Below, one piece after another: positions 6,222 through 13,963 of a DNA stretch of 17,399 nt; position 1 is the first letter of the stretch; each line of letters begins with the position of its first letter. The position numbers were made by a program, and so were the translations under genes. Under the pieces are notes generated by a model. It made no database searches and was not told the origin of the DNA. It worked only from the letters and a program-made list of their open reading frames with translations. This stretch comes from Lachnospiraceae bacterium UBA3772 (GTDB lineage: Bacteria; Bacillota; Clostridia; Lachnospirales; Lachnospiraceae): contig DFFQ01000143.1 of assembly GCA_002371025.1 (NCBI GenBank), positions 1 through 17,399 of the forward strand, given 5' to 3'.

Positions 6222-7874
6222 ATGAAAGGTATTGACATATACAAATATTACGAAAAGGTAGTTTTAGTGGATAAACAGGAAATATTAAGCATCATAAAGA
6301 ATTACGGCATAAACGATTATGCTGAAAAGAAGGAGATTGACACATCCAACGGTGATGATTTCCGTCTCAATATAATTCTGGACAAGAAATATGTTCTCAG
6401 AATAAACGGTGACGCTATAACAGAAGATCGACTTGGCTCGATTGACAGATTGGCGGAAAGGTATAGGGAAATCGGACTGCTCGCACCGAGACTTTATAAG
6501 AACAGTGACGGGAAATACTTATCCTGCTACGATCGACATGTTTGCTATATATCTGAATATATTGATCTTCCTTCTCTTGAAGAAAAAGAAAGTGAGTTGG
6601 ATTTAGATACGGTATACAAAGAGATTAGATGTTCTATAGGTGAGTTTGCAAGCAGATTTACAGGAGTAGATCTGTCTGAAGTTAATTCAATGTGGTCTCT
6701 TATAGATTTGGCGCCACTTGACGTGGATAGGGATGAAAAGCAGGAGAACCTTGATATGCTTGAGGAAGAGCTTCGCAAGATTCACGAGGACTCTTTAGCT
6801 GCTGAAGTTGTTGCCTTCAACAACGAAGTAAGGGAGCGTATCAAAAAGGTATATAAAAGGCTACCGCGTTGTGTCATTCAGGGAGATCTCAACGGATCTA
6901 ACATTCTTGTTAAAGACAATCATTTTGTCGGGCTGATTGACTTTAACATGGCCGGTACTGAGGTAAATGTAAATCATTTTTGCTGTGAGACAAATGATGG
7001 CATACCAGAGGAGGATTTTGATACTAAATCTGCAGATCAGCTTTACAACGAGTGGATAAAAAGACAAGAAGAGGGTTTGAATTCTATCCTTTCACGTCAT
7101 GAGATGAATGACCTTGAAAAGTCTGTAATCGAGGATTATCGGAGGATAGGAAGAATCTCACAGTATCCGACAGTAATGGATTTTATTTATTTCATGAAAA
7201 AGGATAAAGAAAAAACGATTGACATCATAAAAAGGAGAATTCGAGATAAGTATCCCTCAAGAGAAGAAGCGGAGAGGCTGTTAAAAGAAGCGGAAGGTTG
7301 CAATCCGGGTCCATGGGGAAATCATAGCCGAACAGCGGCACATTGTGCTGAAGCGATTGCAGTCGAATCCGGCATGGATCCTGAGAAGGCATATGTGCTG
7401 GGATTGCTTCATGATATTGGCAGAAAGTTTGGGAAACGTCATCTTGGTCATGTATCCGATGGTTATTCTTATATGATGTCGCTTGGATACGATGATGTTG
7501 CCAGAATCTGTCTGACGCACTCCTTTAATGAAAAGGATATATCAAAATACGTCGGCAACTTTGATACCACTGAAGAAGAGACTGCTTTGATAAAAGATAG
7601 GCTCGATGCAGTCGAACTTGATGATTACGACCGGCTGATTCAGCTTTGCGATTCGATTGCGGGAGCAGAAGGTGTTATGGATCAGATTGCGCGAATGACG
7701 GATGTTAAGACTCGCTACGGAGCATATGATCAGGAAAAGTGGGATACCAACATAAGACTCAGAAAGTATTTTGAAGATATGATGGGTGAGGATCTTTATG
7801 TTGTTGTCGATAAAGATAATTACAGACCTATGGCGTTTCAGAAGGGAAAATCATTAAATGCTAGCACAGAATAA
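6222..7874 (+). CDS. Fusion of an APH/choline-kinase-like domain and an HD phosphohydrolase domain
   Basis: One intact 550-residue frame joins two enzymes. Residues about 20-330 are an aminoglycoside-phosphotransferase-like kinase: KYVLRIN lysine strand near 56-62, catalytic loop IQGDLNGSN (Asp222, Asn227; Gln replaces the common His before GD) and metal-binding Asp240 in GLIDFNMAG. Residues about 345-540 are an HD domain: NHSRTAAH (His368, His374), LLHDIGRKFG (His397-Asp398), His410, His433 in LTHSF and Asp477 in LCDSIAG. APH-fold kinases phosphorylate small molecules such as choline or aminoglycosides; HD proteins remove phosphate from nucleotides or sugars. Both active sites look complete. 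The ATG at 6222 lacks a good ribosome binding site; a GTG at 6267 preceded by AAAAGG would give VDKQEILSIIK and is a credible alternative. Substrate unknown. Confidence 0.85.
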   Translation: MKGIDIYKYYEKVVLVDKQEILSIIKNYGINDYAEKKEIDTSNGDDFRLNIILDKKYVLRINGDAITEDRLGSIDRLAERYREIGLLAPRLYKNSDGKYLSCYDRHVCYISEYIDLPSLEEKESELDLDTVYKEIRCSIGEFASRFTGVDLSEVNSMWSLIDLAPLDVDRDEKQENLDMLEEELRKIHEDSLAAEVVAFNNEVRERIKKVYKRLPRCVIQGDLNGSNILVKDNHFVGLIDFNMAGTEVNVNHFCCETNDGIPEEDFDTKSADQLYNEWIKRQEEGLNSILSRHEMNDLEKSVIEDYRRIGRISQYPTVMDFIYFMKKDKEKTIDIIKRRIRDKYPSREEAERLLKEAEGCNPGPWGNHSRTAAHCAEAIAVESGMDPEKAYVLGLLHDIGRKFGKRHLGHVSDGYSYMMSLGYDDVARICLTHSFNEKDISKYVGNFDTTEEETALIKDRLDAVELDDYDRLIQLCDSIAGAEGVMDQIARMTDVKTRYGAYDQEKWDTNIRLRKYFEDMMGEDLYVVVDKDNYRPMAFQKGKSLNASTE

Positions 7875-8010
7875 AAGTGGATGGAAACTGCTAGAATACC
7901 TGAACGTCAGCGAAGACAGAGTATCGGATTATGAGAATGTTACGGGTGCTTTTGCAGTAATAAAGGTCAAGGGTAGCATGTCCTTGAAAAAATCGGGTTT
8001 AAGTTTATAA
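7858..8010 (+). CDS. Possible 50-residue ORF, or the N-terminal piece of a decayed gene
   Basis: An ATG inside the end of the kinase-HD gene, with GAAGGG about a dozen bases upstream, opens a 50-codon frame containing KLLEYLNVSEDRVSDYENV and then TGAFAVIKVKG. I do not recognise it. Its last codons overlap, in another frame, a stretch coding for a GNAT-like tail, so it may be the front of a frameshifted gene rather than a complete one. No function can be assigned. Confidence 0.3.
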   Translation: MLAQNKSGWKLLEYLNVSEDRVSDYENVTGAFAVIKVKGSMSLKKSGLSL

Positions 8011-8187
8011 GAGAAGATGCTGATTTTAAGTATTATCGCATAGACCGAGAGGACTAAAGACAATGGGATATTAGTACTTCATGATGATATCGCAGCAGAC
8101 AATTCATCTTATAAACTGTTTTTAAAGAACGGTTTTGAGATTGAATACCAGAATGATGAAATTGTGATGGTTAAGAAGTCATTATAA
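7977..8187 (+). pseudogene. Remnants of two GNAT acetyltransferase-like C-termini
   Basis: Two protein-like tails lie in different frames. Positions 7977-8057 encode HVLEKIGFKFIRED followed by ADFKYYRIDRED and a stop, like the last strands of a RimJ-type acetyltransferase. Positions 8044-8187, in another frame, encode NGILVLHDDIAADNSSYKLF followed by LKNGFEIEYQNDEIVMVKKS and a stop, resembling a second acetyltransferase tail (the common NGF-x-x-x pattern). Neither has the acetyl-CoA binding loop or a credible start. The stretch of about 340 bases between the kinase-HD gene and the next GNAT gene is therefore eroded coding DNA. Confidence 0.55.
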
Positions 8188-8213
8188 ATCGCAATTTGTG
8201 GAGGAGCTTAGAT

Positions 8214-8660
8214 ATGAATATAAGACAGGCCAAACAATCGGATGCTTCTAGAATTTCAGAAATGATTGTTTCAAATTTTAGAAAGAATTTTTTTCCGATA
8301 TTTAAGAACGAGGAATTTTATTTTGGAGAGTTAAATGTTTTTGATGTAGCTAGAGAGTATATCGATAACGAAGAAATATTACAGAATACATATGTATATG
8401 ATGATGGTGTCATTAAAGGGGTTATTCGATTAAATAAAGATGAAATTGTAAAGCTTTATGTTGAACCGCATTTTCAAGGAGAAAAGATAGGAAGTAAATT
8501 ATTAAGTTTTGCAACCTCAGACAAAGGAGCAAAATGGCTTTGGGTTCTAGAACAAAATGAGCGAGGCATTAAGTTTTATAAGAAGAATGGATTTGATTTT
8601 ACGGGGGAGAGGATGATAGAGGACGACTGGATTCCATTAAAGAAAATGTCAATTAATTAA
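8214..8660 (+). CDS. GNAT-family N-acetyltransferase
   Basis: The ATG at 8214 is chosen because GGAGGAG lies at 8200-8206; an earlier in-frame TTG at 8196 would put that site inside the gene. The 148-residue protein shows GNAT motif A at about 80-100 (KLYVEPHFQGEKIGSKLLSF), with the acetyl-CoA pyrophosphate loop QGEKIG at 88-93. Motif B follows with NERGIKFYKKNGFDFTGE (about 115-132). GNAT enzymes transfer acetyl groups from acetyl-CoA to amines on proteins, antibiotics or metabolites; the acceptor is not evident. It is the only intact member next to two GNAT-like remnants immediately upstream. It seems monocistronic or loosely linked to its neighbours. Confidence 0.88.
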   Translation: MNIRQAKQSDASRISEMIVSNFRKNFFPIFKNEEFYFGELNVFDVAREYIDNEEILQNTYVYDDGVIKGVIRLNKDEIVKLYVEPHFQGEKIGSKLLSFATSDKGAKWLWVLEQNERGIKFYKKNGFDFTGERMIEDDWIPLKKMSIN

Positions 8661-8661
8661 C

Positions 8662-8772
8662 TTCAGATTAAATGAGGCAATATTTATAGAGGACTCTAAT
8701 ACTGTTATTATTCACGATGTCAAATCATTCTATACGAATAGATGTTCTGTCTCGGATGTATATTATCAGTAA
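8662..8772 (+). pseudogene. Possible coding remnant between genes
   Basis: A frame that is open through the end of the GNAT gene continues to TAA at 8770-8772 and encodes NEAIFIEDSNTVIIHDVKSF and a few more residues, which reads like a protein C-terminus. There is no start codon or ribosome binding site for it. I do not recognise it; it may be chance. Confidence 0.2.
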
Positions 8773-8810
8773 CTAATAATTCTATCTTAGGATAATCAGA
8801 GGAAAGAAAA

Positions 8811-9047
8811 ATGAAAGTATATGTACTTTGGCATGTTTATGAATTAAGTGACGATTTTGGAGAACATGATGAAGAAAAGTTGATTGGAATATATTCAACT
8901 GAAGAAAAGGCAAAAGAAGCAATTCAAAGCCATAAGGACTTAGATGGCTTTAAAGACTTACCGTTAACTTGCTTCGAGATATATGAATATGAATTGGATT
9001 CATCAGCGTGGAACGATGGATTTACTACAGTTCGTTATGAAAAGTAA
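8811..9047 (+). CDS. DUF7336-like small protein
   Basis: The 78-residue protein begins MKVYVLWHVYEL and continues with EKLIGIYSTEEKAKEAIQSH, a central DGFKDLP and the C-terminal ELDSSAWNDGF. This matches my memory of DUF7336: a small alpha/beta protein with a strand, an ST-EEKA helix and a GF-x-D-x-P turn. Family members have no established activity; they often occur among immunity-like or accessory genes. AGAGGAAAG before the ATG serves as ribosome binding site. It is soluble and acidic. Its position next to a small membrane protein gene (46 bases away) may mean co-transcription. Confidence 0.65.
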   Translation: MKVYVLWHVYELSDDFGEHDEEKLIGIYSTEEKAKEAIQSHKDLDGFKDLPLTCFEIYEYELDSSAWNDGFTTVRYEK

Positions 9048-9092
9048 GATTTATAGCTCTATAGGAGAAATGTTTTGGGAGGAAATGACAAG

Positions 9093-9389
9093 GTGATTAC
9101 GATAATAGATATTTTGGCGTATTTTATAAATGATCTGCTTGGATGGTTTATTATTATATGTTTTGACTTAACTGGATATGATAGTAAATTCCGGAATTTG
9201 AAGTTTCACTGGGCATTTCTAGTAATAGGTGTTATTCATATTTTTTTAAGTATGATCTGTAATGTGTTATTCTTCAAAAAGGAGAGAACAAAATATCACA
9301 TTCAAATTGGAAAAAAGTTGTTTATCTATAATATGATAATGACGCTATTACCTTATTTGTATTTAGCTTTTATATGGCTATTTACATAA
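9093..9389 (+). CDS. Small three-segment membrane protein of unknown function
   Basis: I prefer the GTG at 9093 (98 residues) because GGGAGG lies at 9077-9082 with 10-base spacing; a TTG at 9075 would overlap this site. There are three hydrophobic segments at about 5-25, 39-61 and 76-97, with a lysine/arginine-rich loop (FKKERTKYHIQIGKK) between the second and third, so that loop is probably cytoplasmic. No cysteine pair, metal site or known motif is apparent. I do not recognise the family. Confidence 0.6.
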   Translation: MITIIDILAYFINDLLGWFIIICFDLTGYDSKFRNLKFHWAFLVIGVIHIFLSMICNVLFFKKERTKYHIQIGKKLFIYNMIMTLLPYLYLAFIWLFT

Positions 9390-9452
9390 GAACAGTTATC
9401 TCAAGTTTGTATGGGAAAATATATGATTCTTTCAGGAGTAGTGAGGTTATTG

Positions 9453-10127
9453 ATGATAAAGAATGTTATATTAGATTGTTTTGGAACATTAATAGACACG
9501 GGAACGGGATCTATGGATGCCGTAAGGAGTATTCTTACAAATGTAAACCTTAATGTTGATGCAGATGAATTTTATTCGGAGTGGAAGATTAAAAAGAAGG
9601 AAATGACTTACTTTGATGAATTCTATTCAGAAAAAGAATTATTTAAGATGAGTCTGGCTGAGATGTTTAAAAAGTATAATGTCACTGCAGATATAGATGA
9701 AGCAGTGCAGCCTATGATAAGGGTTTCGTTCGGGGAAAGAAAGGCATTTCCTGACACGGCAGAGATACTTGAATATCTTGATAAAGCCGGTATTAATTAT
9801 GCAATTGGTTCTACAACAGACAATGATTCATTGATACATTTTCTTGATATGAATAATTTATCGATTCCGTTAGTATTCACCTCAGAGGATATGAGAGTGT
9901 ATAAGCCGGTTCCGGATTTTTATACGAAGATTTTGGAAAAAACAGGGTGGAAATATGAGGAAACCTTGTTTGTTGGAGATAATCTGGTAGATGATGTTAA
10001 GGGACCTAAGTCAGTAGGAATGAGATCAGCTTTGATCGATAGAAAAGGAAGATATAGCAACAATTCCGGGATAAAACCAGATTTCGTTTTTAATTCACTA
10101 AAGGAATTGAAGAGTATTATAAAATGA
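9453..10127 (+). CDS. HAD-superfamily hydrolase
   Basis: The frame is open from an ATG at 9411, but homologous proteins begin right at the motif I strand, and the ATG at 9453 (MIKNVILDCFGTL) is preceded by GAGG. The 224-residue protein has motif I DCFGTLID (nucleophile Asp8), motif II GSTTDND, motif III lysine in YKPVPDFY and motif IV FVGDNLVDDVKGPKSVGM. The cap is helical, inserted between motifs I and II, as in subfamily I. Position +2 after the nucleophile is Phe10 rather than the Asp usual in phosphatases; aromatic residues there are seen in haloacid dehalogenase-like members, so plain phosphatase activity is not certain. Cytoplasmic. Confidence 0.87.
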   Translation: MIKNVILDCFGTLIDTGTGSMDAVRSILTNVNLNVDADEFYSEWKIKKKEMTYFDEFYSEKELFKMSLAEMFKKYNVTADIDEAVQPMIRVSFGERKAFPDTAEILEYLDKAGINYAIGSTTDNDSLIHFLDMNNLSIPLVFTSEDMRVYKPVPDFYTKILEKTGWKYEETLFVGDNLVDDVKGPKSVGMRSALIDRKGRYSNNSGIKPDFVFNSLKELKSIIK

Positions 10128-10178
10128 ACTTATTAAGGTTGAAGGAATATATACAGGGGTAAAGGAAGGAGTATATTT

Positions 10179-11198
10179 ATGAAATTGAAATCAGATTGGG
10201 TATTTAATTATAAAAAAGGTATCAGAGAGGCGATGGTTTCCTGGAATTATCATGTACAGGGAGAAAAACTTTATTTTGTTTTACTCTATGGTTCATTTCC
10301 ATTTACATCAGTGTTAGTGGAACTTGATATGAGTACACAGGAAAGCCGCACGCTTTATGAGGTTGATCATATTGTAAGAAGTTTTACAGTGGAAAAGGAT
10401 CGTTTTTATTTTACAGCTATGAATGGATATGCTTACTGCGTTGATAAAGATGGAAAACTGATCTGGGAAAAGCTGGTTAAGGATGACAATGCTTCGCCTG
10501 AGCTTCTTATAGATGGAGACAGACTCTATATTTCTAATTATTCGATGTTCTGCCTTGATAAGAATACAGGGGATATCATCTGGACAAATGATTCCTATAG
10601 TGAAAAATGTAATTGCAATATCTTAAACTATAAAGATTATATTATCAGTGGAGAGCTTGAGGGAAAGGTATTTTGCCTTGAGAAAGCAACAGGTAAAAAG
10701 GTCTGGGATTATGGAAAAAAAGAGTGGGTCAGTAAATGTGTATTAATGGATAATGGACATTTAATGGTTGAGCTGATTAATAATGGGCTTCTGATATTTG
10801 ATCCTGAAAGTGGAAAACTGATAAAAAAAATAAAATTAAAGGGTAAACTCTATACTACTCCTGTTTTTGACGGAGATAGGCTTTATATTGGAGACGGCAG
10901 CAGTGTTATGAACAGTGAGTCAGGAAGCATGACCTGCTATGAAGTATCAGGGGATGATATTAAAAAGGTTTATTCTTATGAAATTTCTGGGGAGATTTCA
11001 ACGCCGGCAGTTATTGATGGAGATAAACTTTATTTTGCCGGGGAAAACAATTATTTATACTGTATAGATAAAACAACGGGAAAAGAGCTTATGACAAAGA
11101 AAAAGACTAAAGGAGTCTGCAGAGATATCTATGTAGAGGATAAGGGTCTGATCGTAATAAGTGACAAGGGCCAGGTAGAACATTTTCAGTTAAGTTAA
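10179..11198 (+). CDS. PQQ-type beta-propeller repeat protein
   Basis: The 339-residue protein is made of repeats of about 40 residues with the PQQ-propeller signature, a strand followed by an [L/C]D-x-x-TG-x-x-[I/V]W turn: CLDKNTGDIIWTND, CLEKATGKKVWDYG, IFDPESGKLIKK, CIDKTTGKELMTKK. Alternating strands read DGDRLYI or DGDKLYF. About seven blades fit the length. There is no signal peptide or lipobox, so unlike BamB it is predicted to stay in the cytoplasm. Nothing indicates binding of PQQ itself. The start has AAGGAAGGAG seven bases upstream. The partner is unknown; propellers of this kind usually bind proteins. It is followed by a gap before pdxS and may not share its transcript. Confidence 0.8.
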   Translation: MKLKSDWVFNYKKGIREAMVSWNYHVQGEKLYFVLLYGSFPFTSVLVELDMSTQESRTLYEVDHIVRSFTVEKDRFYFTAMNGYAYCVDKDGKLIWEKLVKDDNASPELLIDGDRLYISNYSMFCLDKNTGDIIWTNDSYSEKCNCNILNYKDYIISGELEGKVFCLEKATGKKVWDYGKKEWVSKCVLMDNGHLMVELINNGLLIFDPESGKLIKKIKLKGKLYTTPVFDGDRLYIGDGSSVMNSESGSMTCYEVSGDDIKKVYSYEISGEISTPAVIDGDKLYFAGENNYLYCIDKTTGKELMTKKKTKGVCRDIYVEDKGLIVISDKGQVEHFQLS

Positions 11199-11281
11199 TA
11201 TAAAAAAAGGTTCTGATATAAGCGGAACTGGTATTATCAAAAATATTGAAACTGGATATTTCTGTATTACCAGATGTTTTC

Positions 11282-11287
11282 TATAAT
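11282..11287 (+). promoter_or_regulatory. Candidate -10 box for pdxST
   Basis: A perfect TATAAT lies 42 bases before the pdxS start codon in a gap of 130 bases that follows the propeller gene. The matching -35 position has only TTTCTG, so this is a weak candidate. Confidence 0.3.
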
Positions 11288-11328
11288 CCTTTCCATAAAA
11301 TCATTAGTGATATGGAAGGAGAAAAAAT

Positions 11329-12213
11329 ATGAGCGATATCAGTAAGACACAATATGAACTTAATAAGGGGCTTGCCCAGATGCTTAAGGGTGGGGTGATA
11401 ATGGATGTTACAACTCCTGAGCAGGCTAAAATTGCAGAAGCAGCGGGGGCCTGTGCGGTAATGGCTCTGGAAAGAATACCTGCTGACATACGTGCGGCAG
11501 GTGGGGTATCAAGAATGAGTGATCCGGCGATGATAAAGGGAATCCAGGATGCTGTATCAATTCCGGTAATGGCAAAATGTCGCATTGGTCATTTTGTTGA
11601 AGCTCAGATCCTTGAAGCGATTGAGATTGACTATATAGATGAATCAGAGGTACTTTCGCCGGCTGATGACATTTATCATATAGACAAGAAAAAATTCAAA
11701 GTTCCATTTGTATGTGGTGCCAGAGATTTAGGAGAAGCTTTAAGAAGGATAAATGAAGGGGCTTCAATGATAAGAACTAAGGGGGAACCTGGAACAGGTG
11801 ATGTAGTTCAGGCAGTCAGACATATGAGAAAGATGAATTCTGAAATAAGAAAAATTGTTTCTCTTAGGGAAGATGAACTTTATGAAGAGGCTAAGCAGTT
11901 ACAGGTTCCTTATGAATTAGTGCTTTATGTCCATGATAATGGCCGACTGCCTGTAGTAAATTTTGCGGCAGGCGGGGTTGCAACTCCGGCAGATGCTGCA
12001 CTTATGATGCAGCTAGGAGCAGAAGGAGTCTTTGTAGGTTCGGGAATATTTAAGTCTGGAGATCCCGAAAAAAGAGCGACAGCGATAGTTCAGGCAGTTA
12101 CGAATTACCAGGATGCTTCACTAATAGCTGAATTATCAAAAGATTTGGGAGAAGCGATGGTAGGGATTAATCCGTCTGAGATAAAGATCATCATGGAAGA
12201 AAGAGGGCGTTAG
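11329..12213 (+). CDS. pdxS: Pyridoxal 5'-phosphate synthase, lyase subunit PdxS
   Basis: This 294-residue protein is highly recognisable. PdxS builds pyridoxal 5'-phosphate from ribose 5-phosphate, glyceraldehyde 3-phosphate and ammonia delivered by PdxT, in a (beta/alpha)8 barrel that forms a dodecamer in the cytoplasm. Visible landmarks are [20 protein letters not shown] with Asp26, [20 protein letters not shown], the substrate-binding lysine in VMAKCRIGH (Lys83) and the second lysine in [13 protein letters not shown] (Lys151); these correspond to Lys81 and Lys149 of the Bacillus subtilis enzyme. Length is typical. The ribosome binding site GGAAGGAG at 11314-11321 fixes the start. pdxT begins one base after the stop, the normal arrangement. 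Confidence 0.98.
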   Translation: MSDISKTQYELNKGLAQMLKGGVIMDVTTPEQAKIAEAAGACAVMALERIPADIRAAGGVSRMSDPAMIKGIQDAVSIPVMAKCRIGHFVEAQILEAIEIDYIDESEVLSPADDIYHIDKKKFKVPFVCGARDLGEALRRINEGASMIRTKGEPGTGDVVQAVRHMRKMNSEIRKIVSLREDELYEEAKQLQVPYELVLYVHDNGRLPVVNFAAGGVATPADAALMMQLGAEGVFVGSGIFKSGDPEKRATAIVQAVTNYQDASLIAELSKDLGEAMVGINPSEIKIIMEERGR

Positions 12214-12214
12214 T

Positions 12215-12781
12215 ATGAATATCGGAATACTGGCCCTTCAGGGTGCATTTGAAGAACATAAAAAAGTATTTGAAAGTCTGGGAGTCTCTTCGAAGGAGAT
12301 ACGTCAAAAAAAGGACTTGTCAGGGATTGATGCCATAGTTCTTCCAGGAGGAGAAAGCACAGTTCAGGGGCAACTTTTGCGTAAATTAGATATCTTCATT
12401 GAATTAAAAAAACTGATAGAAGCCGGACTTCCAACTTTAGCTACCTGTGCCGGAGCCATTTTACTTGCAAAAAAAATAGAAAATGATCCTGATAGCCATC
12501 TTGCTACCCTTCCGGTAACAATTAAAAGAAATGCATATGGCAGACAGCTTGGCAGCTTTAAAAGTTTATTAGATTTTGATGATATTAAAGATTATCCTGC
12601 GGTTTTTATAAGGGCACCATATTTTACCGAGTTAGGCCAGGGGGTTCAGATACTTTCTCAAAATGGTTCGGAAATTGTGGCTGTAAAATATAAAAACCAG
12701 TTGGCTATGTCATTTCATCCGGAAATGACCAATGATACAAGAATCCATAAAAAATTTCTGGAAATATATGGTAACGGATAG
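12215..12781 (+). CDS. pdxT: Pyridoxal 5'-phosphate synthase, glutaminase subunit PdxT
   Basis: The 188-residue protein is the glutamine amidotransferase partner of PdxS, hydrolysing glutamine and channelling ammonia to the lyase. It has LALQGAFEEH at the N-terminus, PGGESTVQGQLL (44-55), the catalytic cysteine in ATCAGAILLA (Cys78), FIRAPYF (131-137, with Arg133) and the dyad FHPEMTNDTRIH (His168, Glu170). All catalytic residues are present and the length is normal. One base separates it from pdxS, so translation is coupled. No downstream gene appears tied to this operon: 148 bases without a gene follow. Confidence 0.97.
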   Translation: MNIGILALQGAFEEHKKVFESLGVSSKEIRQKKDLSGIDAIVLPGGESTVQGQLLRKLDIFIELKKLIEAGLPTLATCAGAILLAKKIENDPDSHLATLPVTIKRNAYGRQLGSFKSLLDFDDIKDYPAVFIRAPYFTELGQGVQILSQNGSEIVAVKYKNQLAMSFHPEMTNDTRIHKKFLEIYGNG

Positions 12782-12929
12782 AGACTAATAAAGCCATTGG
12801 CTACATCAGATGAATATGTCAGTAGGAGAAATAACAAAAAGGAAAAGACTATTTGAAATAGATTTAAAAGATTATAAAAAAACGGAAAAATATTGACAAT
12901 ATTATCGCATAATTAAGAGGAGATTATAA

Positions 12930-13289
12930 ATGGCTGTCGATGAATCATTGAATATAGAAAATACAGATACAATAGATGCGCTTGCATATGAAGATGATAC
13001 GAATAAATTAATATTATGTATATTTGACGGAATGGACTGGATAGATGAAGCAAAGCATATGTTATTATTGCAATCCAAATTAAACAGTTATATTGGGTTT
13101 ATAGACACAAAGCAATATGCTGAAAAATATCCTGATACAATTAGTATAGAGATCAGAATTTCATTTCTTTTTAAAGAACCTCAGATTTGTAGTAGGTTTA
13201 TTGAAAATGTTGTGCAACCAAAATTATCTGAAATATTCAATAATGTTGATGTGGTAGTGGAGCATGGAACAGAAGACAGTCAAGTTTAA
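12930..13289 (+). CDS. DUF6572-like protein
   Basis: The 119-residue protein opens with MAVDESLNIENTDTIDALAY and continues ILCIFDGMDWIDEAKHMLLL, then a QSKLNSYIGFIDTKQYAEKY segment with YPDTISIEIRISF. This closely fits the pattern I recall for DUF6572: an ESL..ID-A start, an I-DH-x-DW strand-turn, and an AYI-x-F helix. The family has no established function; members are small cytoplasmic proteins seen among immunity-like genes in gut and soil bacteria. AAGAGGAG at 12915-12922 is the ribosome binding site. Two more small genes follow at 30-base intervals, so the three could be one transcript. Confidence 0.75.
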   Translation: MAVDESLNIENTDTIDALAYEDDTNKLILCIFDGMDWIDEAKHMLLLQSKLNSYIGFIDTKQYAEKYPDTISIEIRISFLFKEPQICSRFIENVVQPKLSEIFNNVDVVVEHGTEDSQV

Positions 13290-13319
13290 CTGTAAATTTT
13301 TTTATGGAGGAGGATTACC

Positions 13320-13502
13320 ATGAGTGAAAAAGAACAGATTTTAGAAGTTATGAGAAAGGCCGGAGAGCCTTTGAATGCCGGTAAAGTTGCTGAATTGACA
13401 GGCCTTGACCGAAAAGTTGTTGATAAAGCATTTGCAGAAATGAAAAAAGAGGGCTCTATTGTTTCACCTGTAAGATGTAAGTGGGAGCCAGCTGAAAAAT
13501 GA
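13320..13502 (+). CDS. Small winged-helix DNA-binding protein
   Basis: The 60-residue protein is a minimal winged helix: helix 1 KEQILEVMRKAG, helix 2 NAGKVAELTG, recognition helix RKVVDKAFAEMKKEG, wing SIVSPVRCKWEPA. It resembles short transcriptional-regulator-like proteins common in Clostridia and archaea that carry PLNAGKVAELTGLDRK-type sequences. Likely a DNA-binding protein or adaptor in the cytoplasm; no sensor domain exists. GGAGGAGG lies just upstream of the ATG. Target genes are unknown; the neighbours on both sides are small uncharacterised genes. Confidence 0.82.
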   Translation: MSEKEQILEVMRKAGEPLNAGKVAELTGLDRKVVDKAFAEMKKEGSIVSPVRCKWEPAEK

Positions 13503-13532
13503 AGGAAAACAGAGATATAAGGATAATAATCT

Positions 13533-13934
13533 ATGCTTTACGAATCATTAAAAGAAATTGAACATATAGTAGAAGGTGATGAATATATATCATATGGTGC
13601 GTCCTATTTTATATCCATAGTAAAAATGTTAAAGTCTATGGATGTGGAAGAATTAAGAAAAGTTTTATTGGATTTGGAAGTAGACATCCAAAATGACTCT
13701 GTAAATCCGTCTGAAATAGAGGATAGATCATCCGATTTTAAATTGATAAATGATATTTGGCATTTTAAAGGTGAAATAGCGGATAATCTTATGACTATAA
13801 TCAATGAGGCGGACGGATATTACAGACCGCTGGATAAAGATGCTTATTATGCCAGGGGAAATGTAAATGATATTTTCAGGATTGTAAAAAAGGGTGGCGA
13901 GATAATATTGATTGAATTTTATGCCTGTGACTAA
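13533..13934 (+). CDS. Hypothetical 133-residue acidic protein
   Basis: I do not recognise this protein. It is soluble and acidic with a helical N-terminal two-thirds (YESLKEIEHIVEG, ASYFISIVKML, DVEELRKVLLDLEVDI) and a C-terminal strand region ending DIFRIVKKGGEIILIEFYAC. AAGGA at 13519-13523 is the ribosome binding site, nine bases from the ATG. It begins 30 bases after the winged-helix gene, in the same size class as the immunity-like genes elsewhere in the window, but that is only context. No catalytic motif is visible. Confidence 0.6.
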   Translation: MLYESLKEIEHIVEGDEYISYGASYFISIVKMLKSMDVEELRKVLLDLEVDIQNDSVNPSEIEDRSSDFKLINDIWHFKGEIADNLMTIINEADGYYRPLDKDAYYARGNVNDIFRIVKKGGEIILIEFYACD

Positions 13935-13963
13935 TTTCCGTTTTACTCATTAATGTGTGGAAT

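Noticed and set aside
9411..9452. Earlier ATG for the HAD gene
   Set aside because: It has no ribosome binding site and adds 14 residues before the motif I strand, where family members normally begin.
11228..11273. CTGGTA and TACCAG inverted repeat upstream of pdxS as a regulator site or riboswitch
   Set aside because: The arms are only 6 bases with 34 bases between; no known riboswitch core or longer helix is visible.
12893..12913. TTGACA with a nearby CATAAT as a promoter for the DUF6572-like gene
   Set aside because: The spacing is only 9 bases, and a box 17 bases on would fall within the ribosome binding site.
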